A stretch of DNA of 64,000 nt from an uncultured Schlesneria sp. (GTDB lineage: Bacteria > Planctomycetota > Planctomycetia > Planctomycetales > Planctomycetaceae), in contig CAIMFH010000025.1 of NCBI GenBank assembly GCA_903840265.1, positions 1 through 64,000 on the forward strand. Direction: 5' to 3'. Of this stretch, positions 36,053-44,882 are shown piece by piece. Under the pieces are notes generated by a model that saw nothing but the letters and a program-made list of their open reading frames with translations, was not told the DNA's origin and made no database searches. Within the stretch, counting starts at the first letter, position 1; the number at the start of each line of letters is the position of its first letter. The position numbers were made by a program, and so were the translations under genes.

Positions 36053-36658
36053 TTACTTCCGTCCGCGACCGTTGTAGGCCGCTTTTTCCGTGATTACCTT
36101 GTCCATGAACACATCGTGATCCTGCATCGGGATCTTGTCGAACAACTGGCATTCGAACGCCAACGCGACCAGTGGCGTGTCGGGCCGAGCGTGTTCCAGC
36201 AGCTTGTCGTAATAGCCTTTGCCGTGCCCCGTCCGTCCCCCTTCGCGGTCAAAAGCCACGCCGGGAACGATGATCAGATCGATTTCTTTGACATCGACCC
36301 TATGAGCATCCACAGTCCGCAGTTCGGTTTTCGGCTCCAGAATGCGGTACATGCCGATCGCCAACTCTTCGGGGTTGGTCAGATGGAATAGTTCCAACTC
36401 GCCATCGACGCAGTACGGGACGACAATTTTCTTGCCGCTGGCCAGAGCGTTATCGAGGTCGTTTCGTGTCCGAACTTCGCTGCGAACATCGAGATAGAAC
36501 AAAACTGTTTTTGCCTGCTGGTATTCCGGCAGGGCCATGCACCGGGCGACGATCTCGCGGCTCAGTTCGTCCTTATTTTCCTGAGCGTTGCGATTAGCGT
36601 GGGCTTGTTCGCGAATCTGTTGCTTAAGATTGGAAGAATCGAGAAGTTCCGTGCTCAT
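36053..36658 (-). CDS. 5-formyltetrahydrofolate cyclo-ligase
   Basis: The 201-residue protein has the MTHFS motifs: KTVLFYLDVRSEV (ATP/folate region), KIVVPYC, DLIIVPGVAFDREGGRTGHGKGYYD (read around GVAFD and GRGKGYYD-like HGKGYYD) and a C-terminal strand VALAFECQLFDKIP. It converts 5-formyl-THF to 5,10-methenyl-THF with ATP, removing a dead-end folate. The ATG at 36658 is nine bases after AGGA. It is 130 bases upstream of ftr on the same strand. Confidence 0.92.
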   Translation of the reverse strand: MSTELLDSSNLKQQIREQAHANRNAQENKDELSREIVARCMALPEYQQAKTVLFYLDVRSEVRTRNDLDNALASGKKIVVPYCVDGELELFHLTNPEELAIGMYRILEPKTELRTVDAHRVDVKEIDLIIVPGVAFDREGGRTGHGKGYYDKLLEHARPDTPLVALAFECQLFDKIPMQDHDVFMDKVITEKAAYNGRGRK

Positions 36659-36759
36659 GGGCTCCATTCCTGATTATCGTGGCTCCATCCGAAGCGGGTA
36701 GGATTGACCGAATCCTAACATTGCCGGGTGTCCGTACCAACTGAACGGAGATGAAGTTC

Positions 36760-37857
36760 ATGAATTCACCCAGTGAAGCGGCAATCCAGTTGCCTGCCGA
36801 CCTGCACCGCTGCTGCGAACAAGCGGTCCTGATGGAAGCCTCAGACATTCATCTGGCACCCGGCCGACCACCGGTTTTTCGCGTTCACGGCGAGCTGAAA
36901 GAATCGACCGGAATGACCATCCCCGAAGACGCCGTAGCAGCCCTGTTGGCAACAGTCTCGGCTGAGAATTTGTTGTCAAAACTTCGCGAACAGAAGAACG
37001 TCGATTTCTCGTTCGAGACCGTGATTGACGGTTCGCTCAAGCGATTTCGCGCGAATGTGTTTTATGCCGACGAGCAAATCGCGGCCTGCCTGCGACTTGT
37101 CCCATGTTCCATTCCGGAATTTGAATGGTCCGGGTTTCCCAAAGGGTTGGCCGTCCAGTTGGCCGCATTACGCGACGGCTTGGTGATTCTGACAGGCATC
37201 ACAGGGTCGGGCAAAACAACGACGCTGGCAATGATCGTCAACTTGATCAATCAACGCGGCGGACAACGGATTATCACTGTCGAAGAGCCCGTCGAGTACC
37301 GGTTTCCCCGAGCAGCGAATTCGATGGTGACGCAGCGCGAAGTTGGAATCGATGTCTTGAGCTTTTCGGAGGGACTTCGCTCGGGCTTACGTCAGGATCC
37401 CGACATTATTCTGGTCGGTGAAATTCGAGATCGCGAAACCGCCCAGATGGCGCTGAGTGCGGCCGAAACCGGTCATCTGGTTTTCACAACCCTGCACACG
37501 CGCGACTCGAAAGGAGCCATCAGCCGCTATTCGGATTTGTTTCCTCAGGATGTCCAAGCAGATCTCCGCATGCAGTTGGCAATGAGCCTGCGCGCGGTCA
37601 TCAGCCAGCGTCTGCTACCCGATGTCACACCGGGTCACAAACGTCACTTGGCGTTGGAAATCCTGTGGAACACCCCGCCGATTTCCATCGCGATCCGACA
37701 AGGGAAATTGGACAGTATTGACAACTATCTACTGACCCGTCGCGACGAAGGGATGCTGGGATTCGATGAATCCGTGCGGCAGTTGTTCGAGCAAGGTTTC
37801 ATCAGCCACGAGGTCGCTGAACGAAACCTGCGGGATCCCAGCCGACTCAGTTGGTAG
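36760..37857 (+). CDS. PilT/GspE-family secretion ATPase (PilT-like)
   Basis: The 365-residue protein has the PilT order of motifs: EASDIHLAPGRPP, Walker A at 146-153 (GITGSGKTT), the Asp box ITVEEPVEY, Walker B at about 217-221 (ILVGEIRD with Glu221), and the His box GHLVFTTLHT. A C-terminal AIRQGKLDSIDNYL takes the place of the PilT AIRNLIREGK motif. PilT hexamers pull back type IV pili. The second ATG at 36760 has CGGAG nine bases upstream; that GGAG directly abuts the first ATG at 36751. No pilin or pilB gene is beside it. Confidence 0.9.
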   Translation: MNSPSEAAIQLPADLHRCCEQAVLMEASDIHLAPGRPPVFRVHGELKESTGMTIPEDAVAALLATVSAENLLSKLREQKNVDFSFETVIDGSLKRFRANVFYADEQIAACLRLVPCSIPEFEWSGFPKGLAVQLAALRDGLVILTGITGSGKTTTLAMIVNLINQRGGQRIITVEEPVEYRFPRAANSMVTQREVGIDVLSFSEGLRSGLRQDPDIILVGEIRDRETAQMALSAAETGHLVFTTLHTRDSKGAISRYSDLFPQDVQADLRMQLAMSLRAVISQRLLPDVTPGHKRHLALEILWNTPPISIAIRQGKLDSIDNYLLTRRDEGMLGFDESVRQLFEQGFISHEVAERNLRDPSRLSW

Positions 37858-37883
37858 CAACTCACCAGGGAATCATGAGTCCC

Positions 37884-37927
37884 CTGAGTCCCATCCGACC
37901 TATTTCAATGGGACAGATAGGACTCAG
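37884..37927. terminator. Competing stem-loops after the PilT-like gene
   Basis: CTGAGTCC (37884-37891) pairs with GGACTCAG (37920-37927), while GTCCCAT (37888-37894) can instead pair with ATGGGAC nested inside. Together they could end transcription between two convergent genes. No clear T-run follows, so efficiency is uncertain. Confidence 0.4.
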
Positions 37928-37954
37928 AGGACTGATGCAGATCGTGAAGGTCAT

Positions 37955-38281
37955 CTAAGCAACGGCGCTCGTCACTTGATCGGCCAGCACTTCGCTCTCA
38001 AAAGCGACCGCGTGTTCCAGCGGTTGCTTCAGGAATCGCTCGCCGCGGGCGTTGTAGAAGTAGATCTGATTTTGATCGGCTGTCCAAACGGCTCCCAGGC
38101 GTACGCTGCGGGGTCCTCTGAGCAGGAACTGTAATCCGCAGCGCACGCCAAGCCGTGTCAGCGCAATTGTCTGCAACTCGAACTGCTGAGCCACCAGGTT
38201 CTCTTGCCGACACAATGTGTCGTGAACATGGTGACGCAACTGGTCGACAGTCCAGACGCAACTCGAACCATCCATCAGCAT
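37955..38281 (-). CDS. Small conserved-looking protein, unknown
   Basis: The 108-residue product is a soluble alpha/beta protein without cysteine motifs or signal peptide. WTVDQLRHHVHDTL and the strand pair VRLGAVWTADQNQIYFYN suggest a real fold, but I recognise no family. The ATG at 38281 has GAGG five bases upstream; an ATG two codons later is equally placed. It is convergent with the PilT-like gene. Confidence 0.55.
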   Translation of the reverse strand: MLMDGSSCVWTVDQLRHHVHDTLCRQENLVAQQFELQTIALTRLGVRCGLQFLLRGPRSVRLGAVWTADQNQIYFYNARGERFLKQPLEHAVAFESEVLADQVTSAVA

Positions 38282-38779
38282 GGGGCCTCGAAACGGGTCT
38301 GTGTTGTAAATCTTGGTGTAATGTTAGGTGGCGACAACAGTGATCGGCTATCCCCGGCCAGACCTTTCCGCAGACGGGCGCGGTCCCACTGATTGACAGA
38401 GTTCGCGCGTCTGGTGGATCTCACGTAAACGGTACAATTGCGACTTGAGTCAAGTTTTGACGCCGCCGCGAATTCAGGTTCGCCCTTAAACACAGATCCT
38501 CACCGCATGTTCTTTGGCTGTGGCAGGTTCGGACCGCCCCTCTGAATTCGCTTTAGAGCTCCACGCGACCGGCTCTCCATTTGCAATTCCCCAAATCTGC
38601 CGAAGAGGGTGCTCTCCTTGGCCATATCGACAACGCTGCCATCAATAAGGTGGCTCTGTTATGCTACTCCGCTCCGATGGGTGTCCTAAAAGAGCTCATT
38701 CGACCTTTGGCGTCGCGTCAAAGGAAAACCAGATTTGATGGGACATTCCTTCCCATCCGAATATTGAGGAGTTCCGACG
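38282..38779. promoter_or_regulatory. 498-base region with stem-loops before the Ldh-family gene
   Basis: No gene is supported here. A 10-bp inverted repeat GCGAATTCAG (38468-38477) and its complement (38542-38551) frame 64 bases. Just before the gene come two tandem hairpins: CCTTTG/CAAAGG (38704-38709 and 38719-38724) and GATGGGA/TCCCATC (38737-38743 and 38751-38757). The second ends nine bases before the GAGGAG ribosome binding site, so the leader is structured. Confidence 0.4.
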
Positions 38780-39841
38780 TTGCCGACTCTGCCAGAATCC
38801 CAATTGACTCACTTTTGCACGGAGTTATTTCGAGCCGCAGGTGTCGGCGATACGGAATCGAAAGTCGTCGCGGAAAGCCTGGTGCAGGCCAACTTGCGCG
38901 GCCACGACTCCCACGGGGTCATGCGAGCTCCCTTTTACATTGGCAAAGTGCAGGACGGCTCGCTCAATCCAAATGCTCGGCTGACGATCGAAAAGGAATC
39001 GCCCGCGTCGATCTGTGCCGATGGCGGCTGGGGCTTAGGCCAAGTGCTGGCTCAGGACATGATGCAACGACTGATCACCAAGTGTGAGGTCTCCGCCATT
39101 GCTTGTGGCACCCTGCGTCGCACCGCTCACATCGGCCGATTGGGCGAATACGCCGAGATGGCCGCCGCCCGCGGCTTCACTTCTATGATCATCGCCAACA
39201 CGCATGGCTCCGGGCAACGGGTGGCTCCCGTTGGTGGTAAGCGTCCTCGACTCGGAACCAACCCCATCTGTCTGGGAATGCCAGGTGGCGCAAATGGCCC
39301 CTTTGTCTTCGACATCGGGACCAGTGCGACCGCCGAAGGCAAAGTCCGTGTCAAGAAAATCGCAGGGCAACCAATTCCGGCAGGATGGTGTCTCGATCCC
39401 GAAGGGATACCGACCACCGATCCGAATCAGCTCTACGGCGATCCCCCGGGAACGATCCTGCCGCTCGGTGGCGATCAAGCCTATAAGGGTTTTGGATTGG
39501 CCTTCATGATCGACATGCTGTCGGGCGGCCTCTCCGGCGGTCAATGTCCGTTCCCCAGTCCTCCGCCACCGATGGGCAACTGCTGTGTCTTCTGGGTCAT
39601 CAACCCGGACTTCTTCGGTGGGTCCAGCCACATGTTGAGCGAAGTCAGCAAACTGGAAACCTACGTCCGCGGCGTGCCTCTCATCGACGGAGTGAAAGAA
39701 GTCTATCTTCCCGGCGATCCCGAACGAAAGACCATGGCGGAGCGTCAGGCCAAGGGAATCCCGCTCGATGACGGCAACTGGAAGGCCCTGGTCGACATGG
39801 CCGGAAAGCTAGGCGTCGCAGCTCCTGCGGTGACTAACTGA
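38780..39841 (+). CDS. Ldh-family (malate/L-sulfolactate-type) NAD(P) oxidoreductase
   Basis: The 353-residue protein has the type-2 malate/lactate dehydrogenase signatures: LRGHDSHGV (catalytic His), AHIGRLGEYAEMAA, NTHGSGQRVAPVGG and LGTNPICLGMPGG, then DIGTSATAEGK and GFGLAFMIDMLSGGLSGG. These enzymes reduce 2-oxoacids or ureidoglycolate-type compounds with NAD(P)H; the substrate cannot be read off. Translation starts at a TTG (38780) with GAGGAG eight bases upstream. The gene is convergent with the dehydrogenase downstream, only 12 bases away. Confidence 0.9.
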   Translation: MPTLPESQLTHFCTELFRAAGVGDTESKVVAESLVQANLRGHDSHGVMRAPFYIGKVQDGSLNPNARLTIEKESPASICADGGWGLGQVLAQDMMQRLITKCEVSAIACGTLRRTAHIGRLGEYAEMAAARGFTSMIIANTHGSGQRVAPVGGKRPRLGTNPICLGMPGGANGPFVFDIGTSATAEGKVRVKKIAGQPIPAGWCLDPEGIPTTDPNQLYGDPPGTILPLGGDQAYKGFGLAFMIDMLSGGLSGGQCPFPSPPPPMGNCCVFWVINPDFFGGSSHMLSEVSKLETYVRGVPLIDGVKEVYLPGDPERKTMAERQAKGIPLDDGNWKALVDMAGKLGVAAPAVTN

Positions 39842-39853
39842 TTGATCGGCAAA

Positions 39854-40870
39854 TCAACGGTCGAGCGAGATCACGATCTTGCCGAAGTGTCGGCCACTTT
39901 GCAGATATTCGTAAGCCACCTTCGTCTGCGCGAACGAAAAGACTTTGTCGATGATTGGCTTCAGCCGGTGCAGAGCGATCGCGCGGTTCATGTCGTCGAA
40001 CATGTCGCGACTGCCGACGAAAATGCCACTGACGCGCAGGCTTTTCATCACGATGTCGGTGACACGCAATTCCGTTGACAGACCGGCCAGGACACCGATC
40101 ATCGCCACATGGCCTCCTGGTCGAGTCGCCTTTAACGACTTGGCAAACGTCCCTGCCCCACCAACCTCAACAACGTGATCGGCTCCACGTCCACCATTGA
40201 GTTCAAGGACTTTCTCTTCCCAGTTCGGTGTGACGGCGTAGTTAATCGTCTGATCGGCCCCCAGCATGCGGGCTCGAACGAGCTTTTCGTCACTACTCGA
40301 CGTGACGATCGTCTTCGCACCGTGCAGCTTGGCGAACTGCAGCCCAAACAGCGAGACGCCACCGGTTCCCAACAAGACGACTGTCTCACCCGATTTGACA
40401 CGCCCTTGCTCGACCAGGGCATGCCATGCCGTGAGAGCCGCGCAGGGTAAAGTGGCCGCTTCGTCAAAACTTAGATGGTCAGGGATTCGAACGGCCGTCT
40501 CTTCGCCCAGTGCCACAAACTCGGCCAGCATGCCGTTGGTCTTGCCGGCACCGCGTGCCGCTCGCGTCCGTTCGGGAATCACTTCACCGCCGATCCAGTC
40601 GGGAAAGAAGCTGGCCGCAACCCGGTCGCCGACCTTGAAACGGGTCACACCCTCACCGACCGCAGTTACCTCGCCCGCTCCATCGGAGGCGGGGACCAAC
40701 GGAAACGCAACCTTCCCATAGCTGCCGTTAGCAACCAATAAATCGCGGTAGTTCAGCGAGACCGCATGAACTCGAACCAGTACTTGTCTAGGACCAGGCT
40801 CTGGCTGAGGCCGCTCCACCGCGACCAGACCATCCAGAGTGCCAATCGCTTGCAGTTCGTAAGCTTTCAT
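39854..40870 (-). CDS. MDR-superfamily NAD(P)-dependent alcohol dehydrogenase
   Basis: The 338-residue protein is a medium-chain dehydrogenase/reductase: an N-terminal catalytic domain (VRVHAVSLNYRDLLVANG, GEVTAVGEGVTRFKVGDRV) and a nucleotide fold with LLGTGGVSLFGLQFAK. The catalytic-zinc cysteine is replaced (SLNYRD), as in the zinc-free quinone-oxidoreductase-like branch. The coenzyme is likely NADP, a guess from the family. AGAGG precedes the ATG at 40870. Substrate is unknown. Confidence 0.9.
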   Translation of the reverse strand: MKAYELQAIGTLDGLVAVERPQPEPGPRQVLVRVHAVSLNYRDLLVANGSYGKVAFPLVPASDGAGEVTAVGEGVTRFKVGDRVAASFFPDWIGGEVIPERTRAARGAGKTNGMLAEFVALGEETAVRIPDHLSFDEAATLPCAALTAWHALVEQGRVKSGETVVLLGTGGVSLFGLQFAKLHGAKTIVTSSSDEKLVRARMLGADQTINYAVTPNWEEKVLELNGGRGADHVVEVGGAGTFAKSLKATRPGGHVAMIGVLAGLSTELRVTDIVMKSLRVSGIFVGSRDMFDDMNRAIALHRLKPIIDKVFSFAQTKVAYEYLQSGRHFGKIVISLDR

Positions 40871-41087
40871 GGTGGGGACCTCTTATTGAACCATCGTTCC
40901 TTCTGCGTGACTATCGCCATTGTTGCGGTCGACTCTACCTGAGAACAGGCCTGCAACACAGTTCCTCAGCCAACTCCAGGGAGAGGAGCCGCAGCGCGCG
41001 GTCCCATTCCTGCCCGGGATCACTCCACTTACAATCAGCCGGAGATTCAGGTGAAACTCAATTCGAACTAGCAACGGAACAAGAACG

Positions 41088-41495
41088 ATGGAACCACGGA
41101 TCACAGTCCTGACGCTCGCTGTGGATGATCTTGAACGAGCGGTCGCGTTCTACCGCGAACTCGGCTTTCAGACGCCGGGCATTATCGGCACCGAGTTCGA
41201 ATATGGTGCGGTGGCGTTCTTTGAACTGGGCAGCTTGAAATTAGCCCTGTGGCCTCGCCGAAGTTTGTCGCACGACACCGGCCTGCCACTCGATCCGCCC
41301 AGTGCCACGGAATTCTCGCTGGGACACAACGTCAGGTCGAAAGCAGAAGTCGACAACGTGATGGAACAGGCCCAGCAAGCAGGCGCTGTCATTGTGAAGC
41401 AGGCTGCCGACACATTCTGGGGTGGCTACGCCGGCTATTTTCAGGATCCAGACGGACACGTCTGGGAAGTCGCCTGGAATCCGGCCTGGTCCTAA
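41088..41495 (+). CDS. VOC-family (glyoxalase-like) protein
   Basis: The 135-residue single-domain protein has paired beta-alpha-beta-beta-beta modules, starting ITVLTLAVDDLERAVAFYRE and ending FQDPDGHVWEVAWNP, typical of vicinal oxygen chelate proteins. These include glyoxalase I, fosfomycin-resistance enzymes and dioxygenases. The metal ligands of FosA (His, His, Glu) are not all evident, so I do not assign a reaction. A repeat element follows it directly. Confidence 0.85.
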   Translation: MEPRITVLTLAVDDLERAVAFYRELGFQTPGIIGTEFEYGAVAFFELGSLKLALWPRRSLSHDTGLPLDPPSATEFSLGHNVRSKAEVDNVMEQAQQAGAVIVKQAADTFWGGYAGYFQDPDGHVWEVAWNPAWS

Positions 41496-41620
41496 GTAGC
41501 CCTCTCGCTCCGCCGAGAGGAGAGCCAACGGAGAACCCGCCGCCGCCAATGAACCGGCGACACATCGCAATCAAGACACCGCGTTGATCGGCTTTCCTCT
41601 CGCAGGAGCGAGAGGGCTAC
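41496..41620. repeat. Inverted pair of REP-like hairpins (GTAGCCCTCTCGCTCC)
   Basis: A 16-bp sequence at 41496-41511 recurs as a perfect reverse complement at 41605-41620. Each copy also holds its own hairpin: CCTCTCG/CGAGAGG at 41501-41520 and CCTCTCGC/GCGAGAGG at 41596-41615. The region between has no gene. The head-to-head doublet of small hairpins resembles REP/BIME elements in other bacteria. It begins at the last base of the VOC gene's stop codon region and lies between convergent genes. Confidence 0.7.
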
Positions 41621-41631
41621 GTTAAGCCAGC

Positions 41632-42645
41632 CTACTCCTGCGGTGCGGGACGAACAGGCCGGTCATGCGGGACTCGTGCGGCACCTGAACGTGCTGGCTG
41701 AGTTAAGAACGGTTGCTCCAGATATTCGCGACTCAGCCCGGCTGCCAACGTAATCCCTTCTGTGCCATTGTCAGTAAGCGCTTCCTCACGTTGGAGTCGA
41801 GGAACACTTGGTTCGGTATCTGGCGACTGCCCACGGATCAACTCTTTCGACTTTGCAGGAACTTTGGCGGGCTTGTTGTCAGCCAGTTGCGTTCCCTTTG
41901 GCAGTTGCAGCGGTTGACTGCCGGCCAGTACCCACTTGTCCCAGACTCGTTCGAGGGCATCGACGCTGTCAAACTGATAGATCTCTTTCAGAGCGATGGG
42001 CCATCCCTTGTCGTGAGCCAGTTGCAGGAGCTTCAAATAGGTGGGCTTGTCACTCCGTTGGATCAGGAAGTCCGCCAGCGAATGTCCTTCGGCGTACAGC
42101 GTCAGCACTTGCTGCTTTTCTTTCGGGTAGTTTTTCATCTCCAGCAGCGATGCCAGTGGGATCTTGCGAGTTGTATTCATCACTTGATCATGAATCTTGC
42201 GTAGACGCATTCTCTCGCACTCGTTTTCGATGAGAGAAGCAGCCCCTTCATCGGCCCAGCGAGGCAGTGGCCGACGGAAATAGGAAGCGAAGATCGTGTG
42301 GTTGATTTCGTGAGGCAGCACCGAATCCAGGATTCGTTCTTCACTGCCGAAGATCTCCATCTTCCAACCATAGACTTCGCCATTCTGAAAATTGAACGTC
42401 GTTGCCCCTCCGGCCCCCATCATTCCGGGGTTCACGTCGATCGGACAGGGAGTTGACCAGTTACCGGGCAAGGGCTTTCCGATCCACTCAATCGCCAATT
42501 CCTTGCGGTAGATTTCGGCGGCATCGCCGACTTGCTTCGCGAGATCTGCGGAAGGCGCAGTCACGACGAAATTGGGAGTGCGGTAGCCAGCGCCGAGAGA
42601 AGCAACAGCGCCGAGAACAAGTAGGCTGCGGAAGAACGCGTCCAT
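41632..42645 (-). CDS. Secreted DUF1570-like zinc metalloprotease candidate
   Basis: The 337-residue product has a signal peptide (MDAFFRSLLVLGAVASLGAG) and a zinc-binding HEINH motif in LPHEINHTIF, followed about 20 residues later by WADEGAA, whose glutamate would be the third ligand in a gluzincin. This arrangement is that of the DUF1570 / peptidase MA-like families. The mature C-terminus is proline-rich and poorly ordered. Substrate is unknown. GGAA lies upstream of the ATG. Confidence 0.78.
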   Translation of the reverse strand: MDAFFRSLLVLGAVASLGAGYRTPNFVVTAPSADLAKQVGDAAEIYRKELAIEWIGKPLPGNWSTPCPIDVNPGMMGAGGATTFNFQNGEVYGWKMEIFGSEERILDSVLPHEINHTIFASYFRRPLPRWADEGAASLIENECERMRLRKIHDQVMNTTRKIPLASLLEMKNYPKEKQQVLTLYAEGHSLADFLIQRSDKPTYLKLLQLAHDKGWPIALKEIYQFDSVDALERVWDKWVLAGSQPLQLPKGTQLADNKPAKVPAKSKELIRGQSPDTEPSVPRLQREEALTDNGTEGITLAAGLSREYLEQPFLTQPARSGAARVPHDRPVRPAPQE

Positions 42646-43196
42646 GCTGATTCCGAGATCCAGAGGCCGAAGATACGGGTTGAGGTTCTGACATCCATGC
42701 CAAACGTCTCAACAATTCATCAACTCAAGCAAACTGCGGACCGGCCAAAGTTGCCGGAGTCGCGTTTTCAACACAAAGCAATAACAAATAAATGGTTACG
42801 CCAATCTAACGATCCCAAAGTGGTCTTGGACACCGCTCTATTCCGAGGCAGTTCCTGTAAGAGTTACAAACAAACGCGGCTTCGTCCAGAAAACTTCACA
42901 TTTCTCGACCGCTACCGCGCACTCTATCTCCACGTCAAAACCGTCCTGCTCGGCACGTTCCGGTACCGCAGCACGCGGTGCGCGATTGGTCTACCAGTTG
43001 CATAGGTTCCACAGTCTGACGATTTTCAACGCGCTTTCGGTGCCCCACAACCCGATACCTACGTGGCTTCGATTTATTACGACGCCATGTCTGGCCTGAG
43101 TCAACAGTCGCGAACGCAAGAAGCCATCGCATCCATCACAATTAATGCCCGTTCGTGTCACCGCGGAGTGATTGCACGGACCACCGGAGTTTCACT
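42646..43196. other. 551-base intergenic region without supported gene
   Basis: A 102-codon plus-strand frame at 42697-43005 has no ribosome binding site and a composition unlike neighbouring proteins; I do not call it. The stretch 42770-42930 is clearly more AT-rich than the surrounding coding DNA. No repeat or RNA structure of note was found besides a small GCACGCGGTGC palindrome-like patch near 42970. Confidence 0.35.
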
Positions 43197-43682
43197 TTGT
43201 CCCACTCGCATCTGTTGGTTCATCACCTGCTCAAGCAGTTGGAAAATCACAAGCGGGATCGCAAGGAACGTGGTCGGCGTCCCGAATGGCTGACGACACT
43301 GGTCCATCAAACCGCTGCGATGTTTCAACCGTTGGCTGGTGTCGCTCGAGTCGGCTATCAGTGCGAGTTAACTCAAGAAGGCTGGGAAGCTCGACTCTAT
43401 CTGGGTTGCACAGAAATCGTCGGCGGCCGTGACGACGGGAAAGCACGACTGATCAGCTTCGAATTCGATTTCGCGCACCTGACCGAAGGCTTCACACGAC
43501 TCGACGAGTTTCGCTGGAACGTCTGCACCAACTCTGATGGTTCTACAGGTTCGTTTGTGACCCTGCGCGGACTTGTCGACGACCATCTGGTTTGCTTAAA
43601 GATTTACTCACGCCCCCCTCAAGATGCCGGGCCAGCTTTTCGTCAGATGCCTGATGGAACGCTGCAGGACATGTCAGTCTGA
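43197..43682 (+). CDS. Hypothetical cytosolic protein
   Basis: The 161-residue product is predicted from a TTG at 43197 with GGAG six bases upstream; the frame extends to a GTG at 43155 without support. It begins with a histidine-rich helix (SHSHLLVHHLLKQLE) and continues as an alpha/beta domain (GYQCELTQEGWEARLYLG, RLDEFRWNV). I recognise no family. It converges on the mnmE-like gene with no intergenic space. Confidence 0.6.
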   Translation: MSHSHLLVHHLLKQLENHKRDRKERGRRPEWLTTLVHQTAAMFQPLAGVARVGYQCELTQEGWEARLYLGCTEIVGGRDDGKARLISFEFDFAHLTEGFTRLDEFRWNVCTNSDGSTGSFVTLRGLVDDHLVCLKIYSRPPQDAGPAFRQMPDGTLQDMSV

Positions 43683-44882
43683 TCACTCAGTGTCGCGGAC
43701 GCGATCAGCGTCCGCGACAGGTTCGACAAGCAATCGCATCAATGCGTCCCGCGCGGCATCTCTGTTTCCGGTAGCCAGTGCTTGACGGGCTTCGCCCAGC
43801 AAGCCGACTTGTCGCGAATTCACCGGAATCGCAGTTCCTGCGGCAGGAATGCTGGGGACGACCTGTTTGATCAATCGCTGCTGGATTTCATCCAGCCCTT
43901 GACCCGTCACCGAAGACGCCTTAATCGCAGTCGCAGGCAACGTTGTTCCCCAGCAATCACCCAGGTCGCACTTGTGCCCGATGACGATCGCGTCGAACCA
44001 GTTCGAGATGAGTTGTTCGTCTTCGCCAGTCGGTGGCTGACTGAGATCCACCAGCACCAGTCGCGCATCCGCTGTTTCCAGTTGACCGCGCGCCATCGCA
44101 ATTCCGGCCGCTTCCAGCTCTTCGCTGGTCTCGCGCAGGCCGGCGGTATCGGCCAGCAAGACCGGCCACCCATCGAATGCTGTCTCGGCGGTCACGACGT
44201 CGCGCGTCGTACCAGGCTGATCAAACACGATCGCCCGCTGATATCCAAGGAGTGCATTGATCAAACTCGATTTGCCGACGTTGGGCCGACCAGTCAACAC
44301 AACATGCCACGGCGAGGACAAATGCAGCCCAAAGCGGGACCACGCGAGCATTGAATCGAGTTGCGCTAGGGCCACCTCTGTGGATGAATGATCCGCTGCC
44401 AGTTCCAACAATTTGCCTAACCAATCTCGCAAGACTCCGCTCGCTTGCTCCTGCAGGATTTCTGCCGTTCGCCACGTCGTGGCACGGCTGAGTTGATCGG
44501 CACATTCCGACTCCAGCAGTCCGCCGAAATCACTCAACTGTTGTTGCCATGGCACAGTGACGAAGTTCGCTTGAGCAAGATCCTCCAGAATACGTCGAAC
44601 CGCGGCGTCGCCCCCGTGGCAATGAATCTCACAATGATGGATCGCCCGCTTGCAGACCACGACATCTTCACCGAATGTCGAATCGCGACCCCATCGCCCA
44701 AAAACGATTCTTCCAACCGGTTGTTGCAATAGTGCCTGACCGTTGGCCGCGTGAAACAATTCATCGATCGATAGGTCGACTTGGCTGGATTCAGCCTCAA
44801 CGCGGATCGTCGCGACTGCACCGCGACCGACCGGAGTGAGCAACGCCGCAGTTCCCGCGCGACGTTCTACGCCTTGAGTCAT
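43683..44882 (-). CDS. mnmE: Divergent MnmE/TrmE-like GTPase lacking the C-terminal CxGK motif
   Basis: The 399-residue protein has an MnmE-type N-terminal domain (TPVGRGAVATIRVEA, CEIHCHGGDAAVRRIL) and an inserted G domain: G1 GRPNVGKS at 198-205, GTTRD, G3 DTAG at 245-248 and G4 HKCD at 303-306. MnmE with MnmG modifies uridine 34 of some tRNAs. Here the G4 motif has His for Asn, the family's central motif before the G domain is degenerate, and the protein stops without the catalytic C(I/L/V)GK end; usual length is about 450. The ATG overlaps the coaX stop (ATGA). Its function may therefore have changed. Confidence 0.8.
   Translation of the reverse strand: MTQGVERRAGTAALLTPVGRGAVATIRVEAESSQVDLSIDELFHAANGQALLQQPVGRIVFGRWGRDSTFGEDVVVCKRAIHHCEIHCHGGDAAVRRILEDLAQANFVTVPWQQQLSDFGGLLESECADQLSRATTWRTAEILQEQASGVLRDWLGKLLELAADHSSTEVALAQLDSMLAWSRFGLHLSSPWHVVLTGRPNVGKSSLINALLGYQRAIVFDQPGTTRDVVTAETAFDGWPVLLADTAGLRETSEELEAAGIAMARGQLETADARLVLVDLSQPPTGEDEQLISNWFDAIVIGHKCDLGDCWGTTLPATAIKASSVTGQGLDEIQQRLIKQVVPSIPAAGTAIPVNSRQVGLLGEARQALATGNRDAARDALMRLLVEPVADADRVRDTE

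Noticed and set aside
38581-39087. A 168-codon plus-strand frame overlapping the Ldh-family gene
   Set aside because: Most of it overlaps the well-supported Ldh gene in another frame, and the product is basic and without a domain.
42697-43005. A 102-codon plus-strand frame in a gap
   Set aside because: No ribosome binding site, unusual amino-acid use and no recognisable fold; the local DNA is AT-richer than coding neighbours.
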